A stretch of DNA of 64,000 nt from JBCDJG01 sp038748065. Lineage in GTDB: Bacteria; Pseudomonadota; Gammaproteobacteria; Pseudomonadales; Halieaceae. Positions 43,414-51,391 of the stretch are shown piece after piece (position 1 is the stretch's first letter; each line of letters starts with the position of its first letter). The stretch is taken from positions 1 to 64,000 of the forward strand of contig JBCDJG010000021.1 of NCBI GenBank assembly GCA_038748065.1, given 5' to 3'. The notes beneath the pieces were generated by a model, which saw only the letters and a program-made list of their open reading frames with translations, was not told where the DNA came from and did not search any database. Made by a program: the position numbers and the translations under genes.

Positions 43414-44374
43414 CTACGTCACTACGTGCTCGAGGAAACCGGGCCACAGCGCTAGAAACCTCGCCTTGAACTCACGCACTTCGCCAGACTTTAGCAGGCG
43501 GTGCAGTGCGATAACCTCACGTGCCTTGGCATCATTCGCGAAGTGGTGATTGAGTAGCCCCAGGCTGCGCAGGCAACAGTGACGGTATTCGCTATCGTTT
43601 AGCTTGCCCTGATTGTGCGCAGCGCTACCCAGTGCCGCCCAGGCGAGAATGCTGGCGCGAAATGTGGGCGATTGGGTTTGGCTGGATACTTGGGAGCCGG
43701 AGCGCCTGAAAGCGCCGAGTTCTTCATTGATGATGAGGGCACCGGATCTGGCCGAGCCGCGCAGAAAAATACCGAGGTCAAACAGCCCGTAGTGCTCGAT
43801 ACCCCGCCATTCTTGGGTCAGCGAAAAAACGACTCGCTGCTGCTCTAAATACGGTATTGGAAAACTCACCCAACCAATTGTTCATGAGGGGCAGGATCGA
43901 GCGGAACAGGGTAGCGGTCCCGACATGATGCAGGTCCTGCCCTGACCTTGCGATCGCGTCTGGAAAGTGGTCCGAATCAATGGATTCACCATTCTCTGCA
44001 ATCACCCTGCGCCTTGAGAAGCTACACGTGACCTCGCGACTGGCGTGGGCGGCCAAATGGCGTTCGTAGAAAGCGGGCTGAATCAGATCGTCATCGCATA
44101 GGATATGAAAAAACTCAGTGCCTTCTGGCAGTACGCTAACGAGTTGCTGGAAGTTGGCGTATTGCCCACGCCTGGGGCCGGGCAGGGTCTCTATAGTCAG
44201 GCCTTCGCTAATCTCGTCCAGGCTGCCATTCTGCAATTTATGTATAAATGTTCCGTCTGCGCTGTCGTCAGAGAGAATAATCCTTTCCGGTGGGCAAGTT
44301 TGAGCGCGTAGCGCCAGGAGCAGTTCCTCGAAAAACTGTGGCTTGAATGCGGGGATCAGGGTGACTACAGACAT
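43414..44374 (-). pseudogene. Glycosyltransferase family 2, broken by a frameshift in a homopolymer
   Basis: Two overlapping minus-strand frames make one glycosyltransferase: the upstream part (ATG 44374) has VTLIPAFKPQFFEELLLALR, SDDSADGTF and HILCDDDLIQPAF (the GT-A nucleotide-sugar and DxD region), and reads to a stop at 43778; the downstream part (from about 43829 to 43414) continues the C-terminal domain in another frame. The run of six T (six A on the plus strand, 43824-43829) explains it: with five T the frame stays open for the whole length, giving a 319-aa protein through SRFSLTQEWRGIEHYGLFDL. Sequencing error, phase variation or true loss cannot be separated. Confidence 0.8.
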
Positions 44375-44505
44375 GGGCTCCTGCTGGATCGGCTTGGATG
44401 TGTTTGGAGCGTAGTGTAGACCAGCATGGCCTCATACAAACATTTGATACTGCTTCAGATCGCTGCACTCTCGATTACAATAGAAGGCCCCAGGAGGAGT
44501 GGACA

Positions 44506-44967
44506 ATGACAGCACCGTGGATGGAACATCCAAAACTCGTCGCCTGGTTCGACGATCTGGAAGATGCCGTGCTTACAGCGTTTGTGCTGACTGACGAGCA
44601 GCGAGCCGAGGTCAAGGCCCTCAGAGCGCCGCGTGCCGACACCTGGGTCATGCTTGCCAAGGACACCGAAAGCCGTGACATCCTGAGGCAACGGCTCAGC
44701 GAGGCCCAGCAGCACGCCAGCGTGCCCGTGGCCAGTGACTGCCGTGTGCTGGCTGCGCAAGACGCTTTTCTTGCAGATGCCGATACCTTTGAGCAAGACA
44801 ACGGGTTTGATTCGATTGAGATCGATTACATTGAGGAGGGTAGCGTTGAGGATTTGCGACGCGAGCTGTTATCCGATGCCGATGACTATGCAGCCTCTGA
44901 CGAGACCGGCTGGTTCTACGCCATCCTGGATGAGGAATCAGACTCTGAGCGGGACGATCTGCACTAG
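44506..44967 (+). CDS. Acidic cytoplasmic protein, unknown function
   Basis: 153 aa, strongly acidic, especially in the C-terminal third (ILDEESDSERDDLH). No signal peptide or membrane helix. The ATG 44506 has GGAGGAG seven bases upstream; an in-frame ATG at 44398 lacks such a site. Middle part (WVMLAKDTESRDILRQRLSE) looks helical. I do not recognise a family; size and charge recall RraB-like regulators but the motifs do not match. The last 4 bases overlap the end of the convergent membrane protein gene. Confidence 0.6.
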   Translation: MTAPWMEHPKLVAWFDDLEDAVLTAFVLTDEQRAEVKALRAPRADTWVMLAKDTESRDILRQRLSEAQQHASVPVASDCRVLAAQDAFLADADTFEQDNGFDSIEIDYIEEGSVEDLRRELLSDADDYAASDETGWFYAILDEESDSERDDLH

Positions 44968-45551
44968 CCTTGCATCAACTCCTCGGATCGTGTGGTTCTG
45001 CGCCAGAGGAAGGCAAGCCCGCATACCCACGCAAGATATAGAGCACCTGTAATCCGCTCATAAACGCCTAGCGACAAAACGTCCACCAGCAGGGTGGCCG
45101 GGATCAGTAAAATCCAGAGTGATAGGCACCAAGTGTTGAAAGCGGTCAATTCGCTGGACATTCGCTTGAAGCCAAGCTGCAGAAAACCCATCGCGAAGCC
45201 GACGAGACTGGCAGTGAGCCACAGCGGGTCGTTAGCGTTGGGGCCCCGTAAGGTATCCAACGGCGTCATGCCAAAGTAGAAGGCGACGTAGAAGTTCGAA
45301 AGACCTGCCGCAGCCAAACATACGCGCCCAAATAGCCAAAATCGACCGTGTCCGGGTTGGCTCAACGCGATGGCTACCAGTAACTGAGCCAGCCCAAAGA
45401 GTACCAGGCCTGTTGTCTGCAGAGCAGCTCCCGGCCCATGACTGAGCAAACTGATAGGGTCCTGAGCGGACAAATCCGGGCTCAGCAGGAGTGCTGTAAT
45501 GTGCAGAGCGAGGGTCGCCATCGCGCAAGCTAGGGCTATGATGGTCAGCAT
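44964..45551 (-). CDS. Multi-pass membrane protein (DUF998-like)
   Basis: 195 aa with about six membrane helices (IIALACAMATLALHITALLL; AALQTTGLVLFGLAQLLVAI; VCLAAAGLSNFYVAFYFG; LTASLVGFAMGFLQLGF; WCLSLWILLIPATLLVDVL; GALYLAWVCGLAFLW). The luminal stretch SPDLSAQDPISLLSHGPG between helices 1 and 2 recalls the DUF998 family, but I would not press this. Start ATG 45551. Function unknown. Confidence 0.6.
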   Translation of the reverse strand: MLTIIALACAMATLALHITALLLSPDLSAQDPISLLSHGPGAALQTTGLVLFGLAQLLVAIALSQPGHGRFWLFGRVCLAAAGLSNFYVAFYFGMTPLDTLRGPNANDPLWLTASLVGFAMGFLQLGFKRMSSELTAFNTWCLSLWILLIPATLLVDVLSLGVYERITGALYLAWVCGLAFLWRRTTRSEELMQG

Positions 45552-45695
45552 CGGATAGTCAGGGCCGGGTTCGGTTAAGCAACTATATCAGCAAGCAGGC
45601 TGAGCTGCCTTGAGTCCACATTTTGTGGCACGCGCCAGGTTTTGGCGGATTGCGTCGAAAAGGTATCTGCTGCACGATAAACCACGGAGTGATGT

Positions 45696-46673
45696 GTGAG
45701 CTGTGCCGGGAGATTCATAGTGGTTAGGAAGAGTGGGCTGATAACGATGACCTGTTGCTTACTGATGGGCGTCGTCCCTCTGAGTTCGGCTCAGAGACCA
45801 GACAAAGCGGGATCGCAAGACTATCCCCTGGTGTCGAGGTTTGAGGGGTTTGCGATCGACAAATACGAGCAAACTCAATTTGATCGCTACGAGCTGCCGC
45901 TTGGTCCCGCCGTCGATCGCAAGACCTTCGGCCAGACCCTGACCCTTGAAGGGGCCATTACCAAGATCCACTATGCCTTCCCCGAGCCGCCGATTCCCTC
46001 GCTGTATCAGCTTTACAAAAGCTATGAAGGGGTATTTCAACCCAGCGAAGCTGAGCTGCTGTTTTCCTGCTTCAAGGAGGAGTGTGGTGCTCGCGATGAG
46101 GACCTTGTGCGCAGCGCGGCCGATCAGAAGCGTCTGTTGAACGGCTTCATGGCCTTTGGAGACCACGCCTACCATGCCGTCAAGATGAATGCCGCCGGCC
46201 AGGAGGTATACGTGGCGGTCTACCTCAAGCAGGAGCGCGACAACGTGGCCTATGAGCTGCACTTCATCGAAGTGGAGAGCATGGAAACCGATAACATCAC
46301 GGTTTCAGATATCCAGGAGGGCATGGCTGCGAGCGGCAAGCAGGCCTTCTATGGCTTGTTTTTTGATACCGGTAAGTCCAACTTGAAAGATAGCTCGAAG
46401 GCGGAACTTGATCTGCTGGCTGAGTACCTCCGCCAGAATTCAAACGATGCCTACTTCATCGTCGGCCACACCGATAACGACGGCGCCTATCAATTCAACC
46501 TCACCCTGTCTCAGGAGCGGGCTCGTTCGGTGGTACAGGCTCTGCGCGATGACTATGGGCTCGACGTCTCGAATCTCACCGCCGTTGGTATTGGCCCTGT
46601 TTCGCCCCTTGCTGCCAACCTCACTCAGGATGGAAAGGCGCAGAACCGGCGCGTTGAGCTGGTGCTGAAATGA
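45696..46673 (+). CDS. DUF4892 plus OmpA-like peptidoglycan-binding protein
   Basis: 325 aa, secreted. Signal peptide in the first 33 residues (MTCCLLMGVVPLSSAQ). The middle (about 40-205) fits the DUF4892 domain of Pseudomonas-type outer membrane proteins; the C-terminal 110 residues are an OmpA domain: LFFDTGKSNLKDSSKAELD, FIVGHTDNDGAYQFNLTLSQ and AQNRRVELVL, which bind meso-DAP of peptidoglycan. The GTG at 45696 has CGGAG six bases upstream; a later GTG (45720) or ATG (45747) is possible. A small secreted gene follows after 19 bases. Confidence 0.88.
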   Translation: MSCAGRFIVVRKSGLITMTCCLLMGVVPLSSAQRPDKAGSQDYPLVSRFEGFAIDKYEQTQFDRYELPLGPAVDRKTFGQTLTLEGAITKIHYAFPEPPIPSLYQLYKSYEGVFQPSEAELLFSCFKEECGARDEDLVRSAADQKRLLNGFMAFGDHAYHAVKMNAAGQEVYVAVYLKQERDNVAYELHFIEVESMETDNITVSDIQEGMAASGKQAFYGLFFDTGKSNLKDSSKAELDLLAEYLRQNSNDAYFIVGHTDNDGAYQFNLTLSQERARSVVQALRDDYGLDVSNLTAVGIGPVSPLAANLTQDGKAQNRRVELVLK

Positions 46674-46692
46674 AGGCTGCGGGAGCAACCCT

Positions 46693-47166
46693 ATGAAACC
46701 TCGATTGGCATTAGCTGGATTTATCGGTCTTCTGGCGCTTACCGGCTCCGTCGGCGTGCTTGCGCAGCCTGAGAAGAATCCGGAGGGCTTGGCCTACCAC
46801 TACATGGCGAAAACGAACGAGCAGGGCAGCTGCCAGCCCGAACGCAGAGACCTCGCAAATGCGGAAGCGCTTGCGCTTTATGCCGTGAGAGGTGAGACCG
46901 TCTTCGCGATGCCTGACGGTGACACGGTCATCCCTTTCCAGTCGGTATTTGGCTCATTTGATGACGACGGTTACTCAAAGGACCAGTCGATCAGCATTCT
47001 TAATTTCAGTGGTCCATGCAGTGGCCTTGTGATCACGGTGACGGTGGAGTACTGCGAGTACGGTGCCCCTGATTTTGGCGATAGGGCCTGCCCCGATATT
47101 CAGGTGACCGGGGTGGAGGGCTTTGCCGGCGTCGAGTTTATTCGCGAAGATACCAAAAGCGACTGA
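46693..47166 (+). CDS. Secreted protein, unknown function
   Basis: 157 aa. Signal peptide LALAGFIGLLALTGSVGVLAQ. The mature domain has four cysteines (GSCQPERR, GPCSGLV, VEYCEYG, RACPDIQ), which may form two disulfides, and no known motif. It sits directly behind the OmpA-like gene on the same strand, so it may share its function in the envelope. Confidence 0.6.
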   Translation: MKPRLALAGFIGLLALTGSVGVLAQPEKNPEGLAYHYMAKTNEQGSCQPERRDLANAEALALYAVRGETVFAMPDGDTVIPFQSVFGSFDDDGYSKDQSISILNFSGPCSGLVITVTVEYCEYGAPDFGDRACPDIQVTGVEGFAGVEFIREDTKSD

Positions 47167-47210
47167 CGCGCCGTGCAAGCGAGCACCGCTATCAAACAGG
47201 CTCTCTGCAT

Positions 47211-47906
47211 TCAGTCCCTGATCGTCAAATTACAGGTGGTGGAGCTAAAAACTGGCCAAAAGTGTAGGCCTATATCCTTATCAGTCACCGCGTTGTTATT
47301 GTTGACAGCGTAGTCCTGGACTCTGCAGCCGGTGAATGAGGCAGATGTCGAGAGATAGGCGGTCTGGTTTATGTCGCCATCGACGCCTTGACGAACGATC
47401 ATACCTCCAGAACTTACGGATTGTTCAGCGAATACTGCGTTTCTTTGAAGAACTTCGGCAAAGTCACCTCTGAGTCTCTCGACGATGAGACGCCCTCTGA
47501 AGACGGAGGGCGTTCCGTCCCCCGTTCCCGATATGATCATTGAACAGCCGTCCAGGTCGCCACAGTACGTTTCTACAATGTCATTGGGAATGGGGATCGA
47601 AGTTGTACCGCTACCGCTGATGGTATAGCCCTCGAGACCGCTGTTAAGTGCGGCAAAGTTCTCGTTGACTTCATCGGCGTCCGCCACGGTGCCATCAACG
47701 AAGGTATTGGGCAGGTCGACGGCAAACACGGTGAAAAACGGTGCCAGTAGCAGGGCGCCCAGTGGGAGGAGCCTGGCGGACTTATTGCTTTTTGCGAGAA
47801 CGGTTGACAGGCCCAGTATAAAGCCGATCGCTAGCAGCGCCCAGGCGCCGACAGGAAGGATGAACGAGGGTGCGTTGACCCCGGACACTTGCAGTAGATC
47901 GAACAT
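47211..47906 (-). CDS. Exported protein with N-terminal sorting-signal-like segment
   Basis: 231 aa. It begins with a short 16-residue lead, then LPVGAWALLAIGFILGLSTV and a basic cluster (AKSNKSARLLP), then a second hydrophobic stretch (LGALLLAPFFTVFAVD). The order of short motif, helix and basic patch is that of exosortase-type (IPTL/PEP-like) C-terminal sorting signals, but placed near the N terminus, as described for the midcut-by-XrtH family. VDGTVADADEVNENFAALN follows, a common segment in extracellular proteins. The rest is a beta-rich domain with four Cys. No exosortase gene is in the window. Function unknown. Confidence 0.55.
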   Translation of the reverse strand: MFDLLQVSGVNAPSFILPVGAWALLAIGFILGLSTVLAKSNKSARLLPLGALLLAPFFTVFAVDLPNTFVDGTVADADEVNENFAALNSGLEGYTISGSGTTSIPIPNDIVETYCGDLDGCSMIISGTGDGTPSVFRGRLIVERLRGDFAEVLQRNAVFAEQSVSSGGMIVRQGVDGDINQTAYLSTSASFTGCRVQDYAVNNNNAVTDKDIGLHFWPVFSSTTCNLTIRD

Positions 47907-48265
47907 GGTTTCTTGCTCCCGGCCCGAGCCTGCTTTTTCACTCGCTTGGACCTGATTCTGACACTCAGCAAGTGTTATAGACCAGAGGACGCAGAAGGCA
48001 AGGTTGGTTTCCTAATGCGGTTTCGGCGGCCGCCTATGACCTGATCCCCGCAGGTTGGGAATTGTAATCGCTGCCACGTTTTGCTCGACTGGAAACACGT
48101 TCTTGATGGCATTGCTGCTTGCGCGTGGCATGGCTATTCTCTGATAACTGTTTTAGGTTGGGACGTGGTTTGCGACGCGACTGCCCCGCGAGAGATTGCA
48201 TTGTGGCCAACGCGGCCACGCGGTACATGAAGTGTATGTGAATTTCCAGTGGATGCAGTAGGTCT
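47907..48265. other. Gene-free stretch between the exported protein and AMP-ligase genes
   Basis: About 360 bases without a convincing gene on either strand. It must hold the promoters of the two divergent genes. The only structures seen are a 6-base-arm inverted repeat (GTGGCC at 48203-48208, GGCCAC at 48214-48219) and an AGTAGGT ribosome-site-like run just before the AMP-ligase ATG. Confidence 0.5.
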
Positions 48266-49942
48266 ATGACGACTCATTGGGACACACAGTCAACGGCTGA
48301 GATTTGGCAGGCCGCTCTGGGGGTCGATCTTGATATCGACAGCCAGGGTGTCATACCGCCGTGGTCCACACTCGGTGCCTGCCTCGATAGCACCTTCAAG
48401 GTGCACGCCGAGCACGAGTCTGTGGTGGACGGCGAGCAACGGCTGACTTATCGCGAGTTGCACAGGGAGGTTCTATCCATCGCGGCGAGCCTGCGAGCGA
48501 CCGGCCTGCAGCATGGTGACCGTGTGGTGCTGTGGTCGCCCAACTGCTGGCAGATGCAGGCGTCTATACTGGCATGCTGGTGGAGCGGAATGGTCGTCGT
48601 GCCGCTGTCTTATCACCTGAAGCCCGACGAAGCCTTGCCATTGATGCAGCGAGTGCAGCCTGGCTTGATCATCGCTGGAGCGCCTAACAGTGAAAATAGT
48701 CAATTGGGGGAACTGTTCGACGTTTTTGGTGAGCATAGGGATCAGGCTCAGAGTGTCCTACCGGGCAGTTCGCCCATTGTCGATCTCAGCCCAAAGCCAA
48801 CCAATGGCGCACTTTCCTGGGCAGAGTTTCGCGTCCGTGCGGGCACCCATCGGCCTCCGCCCTGTGCCGCTGCGGGGCCCGAAGACCTGAGCTACATCGT
48901 TTTCACCTCCGGCACGACCGGCCAACCTAAGGGCGTCGCCATACGGCAAGGCCAAATACTGCGAAGCCTTTTCAACTGTGGCGTGACCCAGGCATTCAGG
49001 CCTGGCAACCGTATGCTGCTGAGCTCTCCGCTCTCACACACGTTTGGACTGTGTTCGCAGATGCTGAACCCGTTCATGCTCGGTATGTGTCTGGTCTACC
49101 CGAGGAGTACCGCGCCACAGGAGCTTGCGAGCACGATTGCTCAGCTTCGCGCAGCCATTGTCATGGGCCCGCCCTCCTTATTCGAAAGCCTGCTAAGGGC
49201 CAACTCGCCGGATATGCCGATCTTTGATCACGTGGAACACATAACCATCGGCGGCGCGTCCATACCGCGCACTCTGATTCATACATTGAGGGAGTGTGGC
49301 GTTCACTTTGTCGGCAATGGCTATGGCTTGAGTGAATTCCCGGTCGTCAGTGTCGCCAATGCACACGATAGTGCCAACGACATCGCTCATACGGTCGGGC
49401 TGCCTATACCGGGCATCGAAATTCGTATTGACTTACCTAGCAGCGAAGCCGGCAGCGAACCTGCGGTTGGCGAAATTCTGCTGCGTGGCTATCCGCTTAT
49501 GGCGGGCTACTATAACGACACTGAGGCCACGCAGAGCGCGATAGATTCTGAGGGTTGGTTGTATACCGGTGATCTAGGGTATCTGCGCAATGACGGCAGA
49601 CTCTGTATTGTCGGTCGCTGTAAAGACATGTTCATAAGCCATGGCATCAATATCTATCCAGCAGACGTTGAGCAGCTTTTGATGCGCAATGACCAGCTCG
49701 AACAAGTCGCTGTAGTTGGCCGAAGCAGTCGACTTGCAGGCGAAGAGGGCGTGGCCTTCTGCGTGCCGAAAAACGACGCTGAATTTGATCCGGCGGCCCT
49801 GCGTCGCTGGTGTTTTGAACACATCACGCGTTACAAAATTCCTGTCGAATTTATCGAACTCGCGTCTTTGCCGCTTAATGCCAATGGTAAAGTGGACAAA
49901 GTAAAACTCGACAAACAGCTGCGCTCGCGCGATAGGCTCTGA
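48266..49942 (+). CDS. AMP-binding acyl-CoA synthetase / acyl-AMP ligase family protein
   Basis: 558 aa ANL-superfamily enzyme that activates a carboxylic acid as acyl-AMP and passes it to CoA or to a carrier protein. P-loop YIVFTSGTTGQPKGVA, GYGLSEFPVVS (A5), GWLYTGDLGYLRNDGR (A7 with Asp binding ribose), RCKDMFISHGINIYPADVE (hinge A8) and PLNANGKVDKVKL with the C-terminal catalytic Lys are all present. Start ATG 48266. The hydrolase gene begins 2 bases after its stop and an acyl carrier protein gene follows, so loading onto that ACP is likely. Confidence 0.9.
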   Translation: MTTHWDTQSTAEIWQAALGVDLDIDSQGVIPPWSTLGACLDSTFKVHAEHESVVDGEQRLTYRELHREVLSIAASLRATGLQHGDRVVLWSPNCWQMQASILACWWSGMVVVPLSYHLKPDEALPLMQRVQPGLIIAGAPNSENSQLGELFDVFGEHRDQAQSVLPGSSPIVDLSPKPTNGALSWAEFRVRAGTHRPPPCAAAGPEDLSYIVFTSGTTGQPKGVAIRQGQILRSLFNCGVTQAFRPGNRMLLSSPLSHTFGLCSQMLNPFMLGMCLVYPRSTAPQELASTIAQLRAAIVMGPPSLFESLLRANSPDMPIFDHVEHITIGGASIPRTLIHTLRECGVHFVGNGYGLSEFPVVSVANAHDSANDIAHTVGLPIPGIEIRIDLPSSEAGSEPAVGEILLRGYPLMAGYYNDTEATQSAIDSEGWLYTGDLGYLRNDGRLCIVGRCKDMFISHGINIYPADVEQLLMRNDQLEQVAVVGRSSRLAGEEGVAFCVPKNDAEFDPAALRRWCFEHITRYKIPVEFIELASLPLNANGKVDKVKLDKQLRSRDRL

Positions 49943-49944
49943 GC

Positions 49945-50604
49945 ATGCCAGAACTAACTAACGTACAGAACGATGCCTCCGTTACTCGCATTGTGCCCGG
50001 GTCTGACCAGATGATATTTCTGTACCAGGGAAAGATTGGCCAACTCTTTCTCGAACCGCTTGATTTCGTCAAGCTGTCAGGCGCCCGCTCGCACAATGTC
50101 ACTATGTTTCGCGATCGGCTCGCCAGCTTTTATCACGGGAGACTCAATGGCCGTTGGAAGAACATTGAGGCAACCCTTGAGGGTCAAAGGCAGCTTCTCA
50201 GCGAGCACTCCCACGTCACAGCGTTGCATTGCGCGGGCACATCGCAGGGAGGCTATGCGGCGATACTCTTCGGCCACCATCTGAAAGCGCGAACGGTGCA
50301 CGCTTTCGCACCTCAAACGGAGATTATCTCGCTAGTTACGCCAGCGTCTCTCAAGTTCTTCCCGGAACCACACCAGGACCTGTCACGCCTCTTGTCAGAG
50401 CATAACGGCATCACCGAGTACCATCTGTATTACGCCGAAGGCAATGACATAGACACAGCCCACGCGAACAGGATCGCGCATTGCCCCGGGGTCTCTCTCC
50501 ATCCTCTGCCGGGCTCGTCTCACAGCCCCTTCACCCATGTTGAGCCGGCCGATGTCTTGGCAGGCCTCTTCCCAGAGTCAAAGCGCGAGGATTCCAAGCC
50601 ATGA
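49945..50604 (+). CDS. Alpha/beta hydrolase-like protein (possible thioesterase)
   Basis: 219 aa. The nucleophile elbow is GTSQGGYA (Ser100, GxSxG), and a late His (SHSPF) may complete the triad with an Asp in the YYAEGNDIDT segment. The fold is short for the family and lacks a lid domain. It lies between the AMP-ligase and ACP genes, with 2-base gap and 4-base overlap, so it could release or edit an acyl group on the ACP. Substrate unknown. Start ATG 49945. Confidence 0.65.
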   Translation: MPELTNVQNDASVTRIVPGSDQMIFLYQGKIGQLFLEPLDFVKLSGARSHNVTMFRDRLASFYHGRLNGRWKNIEATLEGQRQLLSEHSHVTALHCAGTSQGGYAAILFGHHLKARTVHAFAPQTEIISLVTPASLKFFPEPHQDLSRLLSEHNGITEYHLYYAEGNDIDTAHANRIAHCPGVSLHPLPGSSHSPFTHVEPADVLAGLFPESKREDSKP

Positions 50605-50828
50605 AAGATCTGGTGCTCAGCCTGATTGAAGAGATCGGTCTGATTCTGGGCAGAGACGTAGCTGCAGACGAGAAACTGCTGGTAGAAGGGGGGCTCGATT
50701 CATTTGGGATCATGCAAGTTGTTGCCTTCCTGGAATCTACCCTGGGACTCGCCGTGCCGGATGAGTATCTCAGTGGTGATTCGTTTGTTGACATAAATAC
50801 CATCGCATCCTGGGCCTCAAAGCTGTAG
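50601..50828 (+). CDS. Acyl carrier protein
   Basis: 75-aa phosphopantetheine carrier. GGLDSFGIMQ holds the attachment serine (Ser34; DSF in place of DSL), and the four-helix acidic pattern is clear (MKDLVLSLIEEIG at the start, DINTIASWASKL at the end). It overlaps the hydrolase stop by ATGA, so the three genes form one translational unit. This is a second, specialised ACP and not the fatty-acid AcpP (sequence and position differ). A strong terminator follows 14 bases after the stop. Confidence 0.88.
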   Translation: MKDLVLSLIEEIGLILGRDVAADEKLLVEGGLDSFGIMQVVAFLESTLGLAVPDEYLSGDSFVDINTIASWASKL

Positions 50829-50842
50829 CGTTGCTTCAGGCG

Positions 50843-50889
50843 CCAACAACAAAAAAGGCCACCCTATGGGTGACCTTTTTTGTTGTTGG
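50843..50889. terminator. Long bidirectional terminator between ACP gene and ssrA
   Basis: A 22-base stem (CCAACAACAAAAAAGGCCAC onward on the left, its complement ending GTTGTTGG on the right) with one mismatch and a 3-base loop (50865-50867). T-runs of six on both strands serve the ACP operon on the plus strand and ssrA on the minus strand. The last 3 bases (50887-50889) are also the CCA end of tmRNA. Confidence 0.9.
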
Positions 50890-51243
50890 TGGAGGCGGCG
50901 GGAGTTGAACCCGCGTCCGCCGGCACTCTGCCATCGGCTCTACATGCTTAGATTCCGTCTATTGATTTAGCCGCTCACAGCCCAACGGTCAGGACGTGAA
51001 CAGCGAGCCCTGTAACAATTTAACAGCGCGGGCCAGGGCATCCCTTGCTGCGATCCAGTTCTATATGACGGTCAACGGCGCGGGGCTGGCACCTTGCTGA
51101 AGACCGCTAGCGGAGTTTATGCCGCCAGAGCGTAGTTGTCGTCGTTGGCAACTATAAGTTAACAGCTTTGGATTAACGTGGTTGGCTGCCACCACGGCAT
51201 GCACCTCAGGGTTTGTAACCTTCGTCGAATCCGAAACGCCCCC
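50887..51243 (-). ncRNA. ssrA: Transfer-messenger RNA (tmRNA)
   Basis: Rescues stalled ribosomes with SmpB. About 357 nt. The 5' end GGGGGCG pairs with CGCCTCC before the 3' CCA (acceptor stem, one G-U pair). The 3' end has the T-arm with GGTTCAA (GTTGAACC on the plus strand) as in all tmRNAs, and the 5' part has the conserved GATTCGACG. The coded tag is at 51117-51149. It is a single, non-permuted gene. Ends were set from base pairing, and the mature 5' end (RNase P) may differ by a base. Confidence 0.95.
51117..51149 (-). other. tmRNA-coded proteolysis tag, reads ANDDNYALAA then TAA
   Basis: Inside ssrA, ten codons GCC AAC GAC GAC AAC TAC GCT CTG GCG GCA followed by TAA. With the alanine from the tRNA part this gives A-ANDDNYALAA, ending in the ALAA degron read by ClpXP. 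The E. coli tag has Glu where this has the second Asp. Confidence 0.95.
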
Positions 51244-51257
51244 GTAAAGCGGCGCAC

Positions 51258-51266
51258 AGTATACCA
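51258..51266 (-). promoter_or_regulatory. Extended -10 promoter of ssrA
   Basis: On the minus strand TGGTATACT (extended TGn plus TATACT, -10 hexamer at 51258-51263). The distance to the mature 5' end is 14 bases, as expected if the primary transcript carries a short leader removed by RNase P. The -35 region is poor, as is usual with extended -10 promoters. Confidence 0.6.
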
Positions 51267-51391
51267 CAGGCCAGCTGATCGCTGCCTGAGCCATGCTGAG
51301 CAGTTTGCAGATGCCGGAAATTGCTGAAATTGGCTGTCATCACCAGTAGACTCTGGCCGGGGGAATAACAAGCCGCGATCATTCGACTGAA

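Noticed and set aside
44506..44967. RraB (RNase E inhibitor) for the acidic 153-aa protein
   Set aside because: Only size and acidity agree; the RraB motifs are absent.
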